From Yponomeuta sedellus (Eukaryota; Arthropoda; Insecta; Lepidoptera; Yponomeutidae), in contig OW203724.1 in the NCBI GenBank assembly GCA_934045075.1, positions 6,001,473-6,065,472 of the forward strand: a stretch of DNA of 64,000 nt, read 5' to 3'. The position numbers were made by a program, and so were the translations under genes. Positions within the stretch are counted from its first letter, which is position 1, and the number at the start of each line of letters is the position of its first letter. Below the pieces are notes generated by a model that saw only the letters and a list, made by a program, of their open reading frames with translations, was not told the DNA's origin and searched no databases. Positions 46,801-60,624 of the stretch are shown here, piece after piece.

Positions 46801-49800
46801 TATTGGAACCTGATGGTAGGCGCTTTTTAATTCAATTTGGCTCAATTGATTGTATGTCACCACTTTTGATACAATTCATAAAAAATGTAACAATACTCAC
46901 CATTAATCGTGATCCTGACATCGTGTATGACCTTATCCACATGCAATCCAGGATTCCGGAGGTTCCTCAGTTGCTCCTTGAGACCGTCGCAGTCCCCACT
47001 TCGCAGCCTGGTTAGCAATTCTTCCTCTGTCTTGTTCTCGTTGATGCCTTCCAGCATCAGAGCGAAGTTCGCTTTACCTGAAGAAAAAATATATTATGTG
47101 TCCTTACAAAAACTGGCCAAATGCAAGTCTTACTCACGCTCCGAGGGTTCCGTACTAATGATGGGATAATACCCGTGTAAAACTAACTTTGGGGCCAAAC
47201 GCGGAACAATTTGACTCGTTTTAGAATCGACTAGATGTCGTATCGAATCGTTTTAGAGTCTGGCAATAAACGACACGTCTAAACGCAAAATACTGGACAA
47301 ACGGCCTCGCAAGGAGCGTTTCCCAAGCAAACATAGTTTGGTTTATGTTTACGAACGACATACCGAATCGCAATGAGACTTTGCCGATACGCGTTAGAAG
47401 ACACAAATCGAGGTTTGATCGTGCTGGGAGGATAGAATGTGCTTTAGACAGGATCCACTCGAGCCTAACTAAATGATTCAAACAGAATCATTAAATTTTG
47501 AAAAAGAGAGTACAGTCAGAATAAAAAAAAACTTTAGTGTTCCGTACCAAAAAAGGAAAAACGGAACCCTTATAAGATCATTTTGTGGTCCGTCCGTACA
47601 TCTTTCTACAAAGACCGTTTATCTCGGAAATATGTGGCGATACCCCCAGTTGAAATTAAAACTGTATATTCAGGTCAGTCCCTTGAACTTGTGAAAAAAA
47701 TAAAGTTAAGCTAACTCAAAAAAAGTTATGGACATTTACGTCGCAAAAATACTCCACTCCAGGGAATCAAAATTCTGAAGGAGTACTTCCTGTTGACCAG
47801 AACTAAGAATTTTTGCAAGTACGAGTAATAATCGTCTTATACTACAAATACAGGAAAAAACTGGAAACAATACCTTTGTAATCACATCACACTATCACAA
47901 GGGCGAATGAATGTTTGTGAGTGTGTATGTTTGTTACTTCTTCACGTCTAAACGGCTGGAGCCATTTTAATAAAATTTGGTATGGAATTAGCTGACACCC
48001 TGGATTAACACTTAAGCTACGTTTTACTGCGGGAAAATATCTTATTCCCGTGGGAAAATAGATAAACCGCGGGTAACACCGCGGGGCACAGCTAGTTATA
48101 TCATAAATAGTCTTTGAAGTTCGGGAAAATCTTTGTGGGTACTTAGTAAGTACATTATAATATGTATCAAGTACTTAGTACATTATAATATTTACCAAGT
48201 ACTTAGTACTTTATAATATGTACCAAGTTCTTGATACATAATTATAATGTACTAAGTGCCCGCAAATTCGTACGGAACCCTCGGTGCGCGATACCGACCT
48301 TTATCAAGGATAAAGGATCTTTATCCGGGGGCCGAAAACCATCGCATCGGCTTACATTCGATTTCCCATCCCATCCAAGAACCATCGTTATGTTATATGT
48401 TATGTTTTATACGTACCTAATAACCGGTCTTACCGTCAACAAACATAGATTCGATGCCCACACCATTCAAGGCCTGTCGTAGCTCAGCTCGGGCGCTGAT
48501 GGTCATCTTAGGGAATCTGACAGTGGTAGATTCATGCGTCATCTGGCCAATGCTTCGCTCGATGGTGGCCCAGTCGAGTGAGGCCAGTAGGTCGGTCAAG
48601 GCGAGCTTACGCGGGTTGCGTGGCTTGAGGACGTACATTGAAGTAGTTGAGTCGTTGTACGGCAGTTGCACCATGTGAAAACCTGTAGACAGTGTTGGGT
48701 GTGTACTCCGGAATACCAATTACACACTTGAAAGCTAGTAGGTACAATGCATGAGTTTTGTAATAATTATGTAAACAAAGACTAAGTTTGGAGTTTTGTT
48801 GTCCATTTTTTCTCCAAAATGATCTAGACTTTGGAATAGACACCTAGTTTGCCTTGTACTCGTTCATTAAGCCGCAGTTTCTGCGCTACTTCGAATAAAA
48901 CCTTTACATTTCAAAGGAGGAAAGATGATGATTTTTTTTTCTCGGCGTAGATTAGATTATTCTATAGTGTAGGTACCCAGGAAATTACTTGTAGGTAGGT
49001 ACTAATTCTCGGACTACTATGGGTAAATAATCGTAGTAGTCCGTGAGTTAGTGGCAATATCATGATCCTTGCATATTTTGATTTTTGGCACAGTGATATC
49101 TTGCATGACTCTGAGCTGATTTAGAAAGGATTTCGACCGGGAGCTAAACCACTGTGCGGGTAGGCGGAGGAGAGGGGGGGGGCTTAAGTTTTCCGCCGCT
49201 CACCTTATGAAGCTATCTATGTGCTTAGTTAAAGCTACTAGGGTAAGTTTAGTATAAGTTTTCGGCAAATAAAGTACGAGACTCAGATTTTTGAAACAAA
49301 TATTCAAAACAACGAAGCAAAATATTTCATGAAAACTCGAACAATATTTTTGGAAATAAACCTCGTCTATTATTTTACTATCAGGGGTATCGATATAAAA
49401 GAAAGAAAACTGAAGAGCCACACTTAATGGCATGATTTTCTTATTAATATTTTGTTTAATAAGGGACCTTCAGGTCTAATTTTATATGCACATACCTACT
49501 TTTATAGCTTTTGTATATGACTGTTTGTGCCCTGAATAAAATAAAAAATTAAATAAATAAACTAGGTATCTGTCCATATTAATTAGCGTACGACCTATTC
49601 ATAGAACTAAGTACGAAATTTACCTACACAGAATAATCATTTAAAATCAGCGAAGGAAGCCGTTTCGGCAGAGTTCGATAACAAACACTGTGACACCAGA
49701 TTTTTAGATTTCTTTATAGAAACTAACATCCTGACAGTTGCCAGTCAGTATATCTATGAAAACATTATGTACGTCAGGAAAAATATCAGTAACTTTAAAA

Positions 49801-52800
49801 CTTTGGGTAGCCAACACAATGTAAATACTAGAAATAAACATAAACTTTCGTTCCCACTATTTAGGCTGGCAAAGGTTAATACATCCTTCATGGGGCATGG
49901 CATACGCTTCTATAATAAAATCCCTGAAGATATATTAAGCTTGCCTGAAACGCGGTTCAAAAATGTGTAAAGTACACTTTGTGCCAAAAGGGCTACTATA
50001 GCATAAAGGATTATTAAGATGACAATAATGTCTGGAATTAAAGGCAGTACAATGCATGAGTTCTATGTTTTAAAATAATTATGTAAACTCTGTTAATTAG
50101 GGATTTTGAAAAGACTAAGTTTGGAGTTTTTTTGTCCATTTTTTCTCCAAAATGATCTAGATTTTGAAATGGACATCTAGTTTGAATTGTAACGTTCATT
50201 AAGCGGCAGCTTTTGCGCTACTTTGTATAAAACCTTTTCATTTCATTTCATTTACATATGATTCTTACCTTGTTCATGTGAAAATACGTAGCTGTAATTC
50301 CCAAAGCTTAACATTTGTTTGCACATCACAAGATCACCATTTGGTTTTGTAAACGGCATCCTGGAACACAATTTTCATGGAATGTGATAGAAATAAATAG
50401 CGATAATAAGTGACGACCTCTGTGGTGCAGCGGTAGCGCATCTGCCTACCGTGCAGGAGGTCCCGGGTTCGAACCCCGGCTCAATTAAAACCCCCAGGTC
50501 TTGGATTGTTACATGTTTGTGACGTCGTTGTTTCTGGTTCCCACGACACAGGGTTACCTAGTCAACCAGAAGCAATGTATGTGCCTGTATGTAAATGTTA
50601 TGTTAACTACCTTGGTATAAATATACTTACATACATATTTTAATATTAAAATTAGGTTACGACATAGGTCTAAATTATGTGATTTAGTAATAATATATTC
50701 ATTCAACAATGATTTTGAATGTACTTTGAAGGCTAGACACCAAATAAAAAGACAATATTCTGCTCTTAATGAGTTTTAACCGATTTCAAAAAAGGAGGAG
50801 GTTCTCAATTCGTCGAAATATTTTTTTTATTATATTTTTTTTATGTAGGTACCTCCGATTGCTCAAAGGCGCTTGGATTGATTTGGAAAATTATTATTTT
50901 GTTTGAAAAGGTACATTTTCCAGGTGGTCATCATCGTCTGATGATAGAATCCTGGCAAAATCGAGGAAACTATTCTAAAGGCACTCATGAAGAGATTTAT
51001 TTTTTAATAGTGTTTTGTGAATTGCTTTTGGAAAAAGCTATTTGATGGAATCCTAGTGATATTCCCAAAAAATCGTGAAGTATAAATTTTTCCTTAAATT
51101 TAAAACCGACTTCAAAACATTACAGCACTAAAAGCACAGGAATTATTTAAACGAATATGACTTTTAAATTTGAAGTGTCACTACGAAATAATGGATGTTA
51201 GTTAATTTTAAACTCTCCTCATTTGATGGGAATTATGCCTAGTTTGTAGACTTTAGTCTTAACTTCAGTTGACACGCTTGGCTACCAAAACCGAGGTTGT
51301 GCGTTCGTTTCCCGCTGGAAGCCGCCGCAGGTACTTAACTTATATAAATGGGTGATTTCCATGTTTGTGATGTGCTCCCTTGGTTACCCTATTACAGGGT
51401 ATCCTTCTTGGGATCAGGACAACTGTCTGCCTATAAAATTACGAAATAAATTACTTACTCTCTTGTGTATTCTGGTACAAATGGGTTCGCCCATTGTCCG
51501 CTGAAGTAATGCGCACTCAAGAGCACAGCCTTGGACTGAGATGGTAGAGTCTCCGTCAGGAATTCTGCTATGACGTCTTGGGTCTGGGTCTTTACCCACC
51601 TGAAGGAGAATGTTGAAAATTAAACGTTTAGACATGGATTTTTCTAATGTATCCAAATTGTCTGAAGATTGCTGAAATAGAAACTAAGTAGAGGCATTAC
51701 GTATTGGCGAATTGGTTAGGTACTCATCATCGTAAAATTTAGTTTCAGAGCGCTTCGCCAACAAACTGCTTTGCTTTGGCATAAAATTTGAACTTTATTA
51801 GTTATTTAAAATGAATAAATAAACTTATAAAAATACTATTCGTTAGAGCTTGACCATGAGTTCGACAGCACATCAAACCTAACACGCGTGCACGCCTGCA
51901 AAAATTAACCAACAACCCGACTACAGCATTAACTGCAGACCAACGTAGATACTTCGCAAGGAAATTGTTGAATTCGGGACCTGCCAGCTTAGTAGTTAAT
52001 GCTCAGCAGTCGGGTTGTTGGATATTTTTATTTTCATATTTTATTTTGCATACATACATACATTATACGAGTATACGAGCAAAACACTTTACCCTCCTTC
52101 AACGTAACACCCACACCCATGACCATAAACAGACTACTATCTAGTTTATGTTTGATCGCTATCTGGGCCGTCCAAAAGTAAAAGAAATACTGTAATAAGT
52201 ACTTACTCGTTAATTCTAGCTAAGGTGCCATTCTCGTCTTTAAAATCGACGGTTACCGCATCACCCTGGTAGACGCTCTGCAAGAACTCCCTGTAGAGGG
52301 CCCTAATGTGCGCCTGCGCATCCACAAATATCGCGTCGGCGTAAATCGTCCTACTCGACGTGTCGTTAGAGGCCAAAATGCGGAGCAATTTGCCGAATTC
52401 CTCGTGGTTGTTGCGGTCGAGCAAAATGTCTGAAACGTGCGAAGCTTTATTAAATTATAGATACTTACCGTAGCTTTTTTACCGTAGCGTTTTTCTTTGT
52501 ATCCATAATGCAGTTTCTAATCACCCTGTCAGTTAGTTAGGTAGAGTCTGGGATTTCCGCACTTAGCCTCATTGTTGGACCATTCAAATTCAATTCAATT
52601 CAAATCAATTTATTTCAACGTAAAGTTCTTCAACGTAATTCTGTTTGCTGAATGTCAATGTAAAATGTAAGCCTATCCATACTGCAGTTTCTAATCACCC
52701 TGTCAGTTAGTTTCCGCACTTAGCCTCATTGTTGGACCATTGTATGAGCAAGCGCCGAAGTACCTATATTCACACTTTAGGGTTCGAAAGGATAATTATC

Positions 52801-55800
52801 CTTTCCAAATGATAATTATCCTTTCGAAAGGATAATTATCCCACGGATAATCTTGATAATTATCACGGATAATCTTGATAATTATCTTGATAAAAATAGC
52901 TCGATAATTATCAATTGATAATAACAAAAATTTCGTTTATGCAAAGCAAACAAAACCAAGCAGCAAGATCTTAGTTGGTTATTAGGATTAGGTCAACAAA
53001 TAAGTTCTACTGAAGCTACAGCAGCAACACAGCCAGTGGAAATAGAATCATCATCGGATGATGATATTCCTTTGGCATCTTTGGTCAATCCAATTTAATA
53101 TAATTATATTTAGAATGTCGAATCCCCCGCAACCAACGCTCTAATCACCGCGATCACCGCTCTAATCATCTATAGTCTGTTAGATAGATAGATTGAATAT
53201 TCTTTATTGCATGTAGGTACACCACGGATTATATAAGAGACTTATAAAATAACAGTACAGTACAAGTGGCGGCCTTATTACTAAAAGTAATTTCTTCCAG
53301 ACAACCATTGATGGCAGAGAAGAAACGGAAACTGAAATACGGGTAGTCGGCGCAACTAAACAATATTAGATAACATATTATTTTATAGTTGATACACATA
53401 CATAAACGATACATAAATATACAATTGATACACATATATAAACGGTACATAAATATGAAATAAATAAAAATAAACATACACAAAAAAAACATAGGACATG
53501 AACGAAAAATATACCTACATAATACTAGAAAGGGATTTCACAAATACAAATAACAAACTTACATTAAGGAAAAATAGTGGTTAATGCACTCTGTTCATAA
53601 ATATTGGTAGGGACGGTGAAAATCTTACGTCCAGGGGAAGATCGTTCCACAGGCGGACAGCTGTGATAGCAAAGGAATTACTGAAGAACCTTGTCGAATG
53701 ACTTGGTGTCTTCAGCAATCGATTGTGACCGGATCGCAAAGTCCGACTGTGCGTATCACTTAAAAACTCAAAGCGAGTTTTGAGATACAGAGTTGTGGCT
53801 GGATTGAACAGCACCGAATAGAGAGTGGAAAGAATATGAGCATTCCTACGGAGGCGGATAGGGAGCCACTTGAGTTTTAGAATATACCTCGGCTTCTCTC
53901 GGATGTACTCGGATTTATATTCGTGTAAAACGGGGTGATAGATAGATAGAGAACACTTTATTTCACAACCAGATAAATATTACAACCATGATTCTTAAAT
54001 CTAAGTAATGTTATACAATTGGCGGTCTTATCGCTAAGAGCGATCTCTTCCAGACATCAGTGATAGTTATAACCCTAGCATTCTATACAACATAATAAGT
54101 CGTATTCCACTCTATATGGTATTGCCCATGATTGTATCGCATCGCAGCGTCTGTGACGCTTGTGGGGTAGCATCTGGCACTGACTGAAAATCAGCGCTGA
54201 AGGCTTGTCCATCAGCATAAGTCAGTTGCCATTTATAGCAGCAGTGACACGCCATGACCTATCGTTTTCTTCTTTTTTTTTGGTGTTTGTGAATGTTATG
54301 TTTTAAGTTTGTTTCGTCGCTGTGGCGTGTGCACTGTTTTTACAATAAATGTTTTTCTTCTTCAGTTATGTTTTTAAGCTCTAAATAAATTGCAAAAAAG
54401 TATTTTGTGGACAGCCAACCTACTTCTTGGTTGACCGCAAATGGACATAAGTACCTAGAGTATGGGAGTAAACAGGTAATAAAGCTACGAGTATATAGGT
54501 TATTATTTACCTGGATATTATTTTAACACTTGAGTTAGGAGTGCTCAAAACCGCAACATAGTTAGACCTGCGAGTTCCGCACTTTGCCTCATAGTATTAG
54601 CCATTTTACGTAACAAGCGCAGACGTATGTTAACACTTAAGACACTAGGGTTTGCTCACGATGTTTTCCTTCACAACAGCGAGTGGTACTGCTACTATAA
54701 CTTCACAAATGGACATAACTTAAAAAAACAAAGTCACTGGTACAAGCTAGGATTCAAACCCACGACCTTCCGTTTGATAATCCGGCGTGCCACCGCTCCG
54801 CAGATTGAGGTAAATACCTAAGTAAATATATTAATTTAACACCTCTGTTTACTTAGGAGCAAAAGCAAATTTAGTACCTCCATGTTAATTTGGTTTAAGC
54901 AGACTACCTCAGAGGCTAGGTAAAGGTGAGACGAGGGCAAGTAATTTTAATACTACCTTTCCGTGTTACTCTTGACTACTCTTTCCTGTGCCGTTCCTAG
55001 CTAGGCCGACTAGGCTGTCAGGGTCATATAGGTTCTGGGTAAGCCTACTTCAGGGTTCAGTAGCATCTGAGGTAGCTACGGTCGACAGCACATCAATTTT
55101 TACATTTTTGTAACGGAATGTAACTTGTTGAGTTTACGCGTGTAATTCTCACGAGTGTAATTCACCACGAGTCCGGGGGGATGTCTCTGCATTTACGTAA
55201 TGTGATGGTTTATACAGCGTCCAGAGTCCCGTGACATCTTCACTCACACTAGATGGGTGAAGGGACCACTCGGATGCTGTAGTGCCTGGGGCATAGTTTC
55301 AGATGGTGTAGGCTTGCCCAGCACCTATACCATCCTGACAGCTTAGTCGGCATAGCCCACAGGAAAGACGAATCAGTACGTACGGAGCCAACCAAGTCGC
55401 GGGTTTCCTCACGATATGTTCCTTCACAGTTAGGGTGTGGTATTGCGACAACAAAGTCGCAAATGTACGTTACTTTGAAATTAAACTTTGCGATAAGATT
55501 CATATTTGGTTTACGCAAATATGACCACGTCTTCGAATTCCGCGCTAAGCTCAAGTGGCTTCCCAGCCGTTTTCGTAGGAATGCTCACATTCTCTCTCTT
55601 CTGTACTCAATACTGTTCAATCCAGCCACTCCAACATATCAAAGAGCGCTTTACCTACCTCGGTGATTCCCACAGCCGGGCATTTAAGGTCTGACCTGAA
55701 TATGTCGCTGAAGACTCCAACTTACTCGACGAGGTTCTTCAGTGACTCGTTTACCGTAACGGCTACTCGGCTGTGGAATGATCTTCCGGTACCAATAAGG

Positions 55801-58800
55801 CGCTCCCCTTCCTCAGCTGTCTTTAAAAGCAAGGTTAAGGAGTTTTATCTGTCCCTGCAAGTTTAGTATTCGTGCATTGTCCTTTTCATTTTGTCTTTTC
55901 CGTATGTCTCCATATACCTAGGTACACAATATTGTATTTATTTCCTCATCGCGTAGATTGTTATTATAACGTATTTATGTAAGTTTATCATAACTATGTG
56001 TGTAACTGTTTATATAGGTATATTGTTATTTATATAAGTAGTGTATTAATATATTCATATTTGCACCGACTCCCCGTCTCTTATTTCCTTCAGCAACTTT
56101 CCGTCGTAAGGTTGTCTGGAAGAAATTGCTTTTACCAATAAGGCCGCCAATTGTACTTTGTATCTTTACATGTTTTATAATATTTGGATAAATGAGATCC
56201 TTTGTCACGTAGGTGTTATGGTTGCCTGCGCTTACATAATATTTTGCGCTTTATTGTAATTTCTGTTACTTACTGTCATTTCTGTGTACAATAAAGAATA
56301 TTCTTATCTTATCTTAAACAAAGTCATTGTACATGCCCGCACTGGGGATCGAACCTGGCTATCTCTTTTGCGAGTCCACTGTTCTACCCACTGAGCTATC
56401 ACCGCTGGTAGCTCATTACCTAATGTCGGGGATTAAATACCTAGATAGATAGAATATCCTTTATTGTGCACAGAAGTGACAGTAAGTAACAGAAATTACA
56501 ATAAAGCGCAAAATATTATGTAAGCGCAGGCAACCATAACACCTACGTGACAAAGGATCTCATTTATACAAATATAATGAAAATAGGATATTTATAAAAT
56601 AAATGTTTTATGTTATTTTCAACTATAAATCAGCAAATTATCACATAAACTTGGAAATGCCAAAAAAATACTGCCTGAAACAGTTGTGCCTTATCTTAGT
56701 TTCAGAGGTCTTCGTGGGACACACGAATTTTGTAACTATTGCAAAAAAAATCAAATTTTCTCGCTAATTGCAACCGCATATAATTTGAATTCGTTTATAG
56801 AAGGAACATTAGGTATTATGCGCATTAGAATCCACTAGCATTTATTATTAAACTAGCTGACCCAGCGAACTTCGTACCGCCTAACAGTCGATTCTTTAAT
56901 TATTTTTTTATTTATCTGTCCGTAAAAACCATCGTCGTACCTCAAGGAATATTCAAAAAAAAGAATCGGCAAAATCGGTTCAGCTGGAGATTTACGCTTA
57001 CCAACACATTCTGCGATTCATTTTAATAGTATGGATAGAATAAAATTATGGAGATTACATACCTACCTACTCTAAATTGCGAGGACAGATTTTTTTTTAA
57101 ATAGACAAATTTTAGCGGCCATACTCGTACAATTACTTTGTTGTTATAATAAAGATAGTTTGTTTTGCTTATAAATATTTTATTGATAACGCAGCAAGGT
57201 CTATTACATAACACGACTTAACCGTTTTTTAGTCATACATAACATAATATTTACATACGGCACATACCTACATTACTTCTGGCCCCACACTAGGATACCC
57301 TGTGTCGTGGCAGCCAGAAACAACAGCACAAACATGTAAAGATCCAAGACCTGTTTTTTTTATCCCCAGCCGGGGCTCGAACCCGGGACCTCTTGCATGG
57401 TAGGCAGATGCGCTACCGCTGCGCGGTGCGCCACAGAGGGCGTCATCTAGTAAGAGACGTAGTGGTAGCGTAACATAAAAACCATTTTGTAGATGGATTC
57501 ACATTTAACCCTCGAAAATATTTTTCAGACCCCAGCAAGCAGGGTGGGACTGGGCATAACGAGCCCTGGGGGGCGAGTCTCTAAAATGCATAGTTGTTCA
57601 ATAGAGTCATATATTTAGTCCGGTAATGGTCGTTTCATTCACACTATCGGTAGTCTGGTAATGAATCGCATGGCAATGTTATAACAACATTTACATAACA
57701 TTTACATACTGGCACATACATCGCTTCTGGCCCCACACTAGGATACCCTGTGTCGTGGGAACCAGAAACAATAACCCGTGCTATACTTAAGTCGACGCCT
57801 CGCGCGTTTCGATCTTCTTCGCGAGAGATGACATGGTACTGCTATTGCTTTGTACACTACCAGATTAAGGCAAATAACCACTGGTATCATTCTATTGGAA
57901 AACTATGTAAGGATTACACTCTAGGGTCTGGAAGCATTTTGCGTGATTTTAGCTCTAGGGGCACGGCGCATGCAGGGTTATTATCAGTTATCTCTATCTA
58001 ACCAATCAACAAAGTGCTTTTTGGTTCGGTCCAAGACCAGCGCGTCGACTTTGTAACTTTAACATAATTTACGCATGTCGTACTATCTTTAGAAAATACC
58101 TTGGAAATAGCCTATAATATAGTGACCAAGAGACGTTACAAGATAAGATAAGAATATTCTTAGTTGCAATCTTTAGGTTATATATAATAGAGAAGTATAG
58201 AATTATTTCTCTACCGGCCTAGAAGATCCTGCGTGTTACTAAAATTAGTTACGTGTTAATTGGAAGAAGTTAGCACTTTCGACTACTCATGTGTATTTGA
58301 GTATAATTATCAAACATTTCGTACTTCTTTATGTAGTACGTATGTGTATTTGAATTATATTTGTATTATGTACCTACGTAATTAATTTAATTTATGCAAT
58401 AAATCACTCCCATATATTTCTTCTCTGGCACTACCCCTTCCACTCTCAGCATCAACTTAGGTTAGCTGGCAGAAAATACTATCTAGTATTAAGCTCGCCT
58501 TTATACAAAGTTTCTTAGTGCAGTAAAAAAATCATTCGTTCACTCATTCATTGGCTTGCCAATTTTTCGCTTCGGCCTATTTGGTCCGTTGCTCTAAGTA
58601 AATATTTTTCATTTCCTATACTCGGAAAGTAGTGTTGTTTTGACCTGATTATTGGGTGAAAAATGCTGCTTCCCAACCTAGAAAGGGAAAAACTCATTCA
58701 AATTACTTTCCACCTAAGGGCCGGAATGAACTTTAAAAATAGAACTACTTAAAAACCTATTTAAAGGCTAAAAATTTCACCCATGCCGGGATTCGAACCC

Positions 58801-60593
58801 GCAACCTCTGGCTATCCGTGCCAGCGCTCTACCAATTGAGCCAATGGGCGACTCACCGGCATCAGTGAAATTTCGAACCTCTTTTCACTATTCTCTGTAT
58901 TACGTACAGGCAGCGACATCTGGCTTAAGCAAATTGCATCACTTACAGCCCCGACTACCTATACTTTGCAGTTAGGTTTTACATCGGAACGATATCACTG
59001 TACCCACATGATTATACTATTTTTATTTTTAATGCACTCACCCGTGCTAAGGACAAATTTAAAAACCTATTTAAAGGCTAAAAATTTCACCCATGCCGGG
59101 ATTCGAACCCGCAACCTCTGGCTATCCGTGCTAGCGCTCTACCAATTGAGCCAATGGGCGACTCACCGGCATCAGTGAAATTTCGAACCTCTTTACACTA
59201 TTCTCTGTATTATGTACAGATTCCTTTCCACTTTCGTCTAACAATCTACTATTCCAGACCACTCGACCGATTTTTTGTCTCATATTATGTTAATCCTACG
59301 ACATAACCTATATTTAATTTTTGGTTGTCTGAAAGTGATCGCACCAAGCGAAAGACCACCAATTGTGGTCCTACCTTAGATAATTTTAAGAAATCATTTG
59401 TTTTTTTCCGATTGTATTGTATCAGTATTCTCTTTCTAACGTCGTCGGATAGAGACTGAGCATTGACTGACTAACTGACTGACTGACTGTGAGAGCGATT
59501 TTGTTGGAATTGTATGTTCCAAATAGGATATTAATAATTTACTTCTCAACCTGGTCTATATGGCTATATATAAAACTTTTAAAAACCTATCAAGAGGCTA
59601 AAAATTCCACCCATGCCAGGACTCGAACCCGCGACCTCTGGCTAACCGTGCCAGCGCTCTTCCAACTAAGCTAATGGGCGACTCACCGGCATCAGCGAAA
59701 TTTCGAACCTCTTTACAATACTCTCTGTATTACGTACAGGCAGCAACATCTGGCTGAAGTAAGTAATTTGCATCACTTGTAGCCCCGAGTACCTTACTTT
59801 GCAGTTAGGTTTTACATCGGAACGATATCGCTGTACCCACATGATTATATGATTACATGCCTCTAAATTCGTTTTTTAAATTGTCCTTAGGGTTAGTTAA
59901 GAAGAATTAAATTAGCATTAAAAAGAATATACAGGCGGTCCTCGACTTACGTCGTTTCGATTTACGTCGTTTCAAGTTACGTCGAACAATGTTTTGACAC
60001 TATTCCTCAAGCATACGTCATTTGTTTCGATTTCCGGCATATCGGAGAATTCACTTGTCGCAAGGTCAATGTCCGTGAGGGGCGCGGGCGGGGCGCGGTG
60101 TCGTCTCGTGCGGGGAATACCCCGCAAATGTCGCTGATTTTGTTTAGTACATTCAGGGACAACGGACAATCAAGACGTAATAAATTAGTTTTTTTGCATC
60201 TTTGACAGTTTTTGTGTTTACATACATATTTAAGTGAATTTTAAACAATGCCACCTTGATAGTTTCTTTAAGCCAAAAGTTTAATTTATTATTTATCATT
60301 ACATATGTATAAGTTTTATAATTATTATTAAAATTAATAACACACAAATACCAAAAATAACTAGCAATTTCATAAGTTCATGATATATAATTATTTTAAG
60401 AACTTACTTTTAATAATAAAGTACGTCCTTTGTTATAAATGCAGTTTTTTTTTATTATTTCGAGTCCGTGTGGAACCTAACCCTTGAGTTTTACATGTAA
60501 ACATATGAAAAAATATGTCTCGACTTACGTCGTTTCAATTTACATCGCGTATTTCGAGAACCTAACATGCCGTAAGTACGAGGACTGCCTGTA

Positions 60594-60624
<31 letters not shown>

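Noticed and set aside
50410..50485. tRNA gene
   Set aside because: The same tRNA-like head is repeated in six places with a shared SINE tail.
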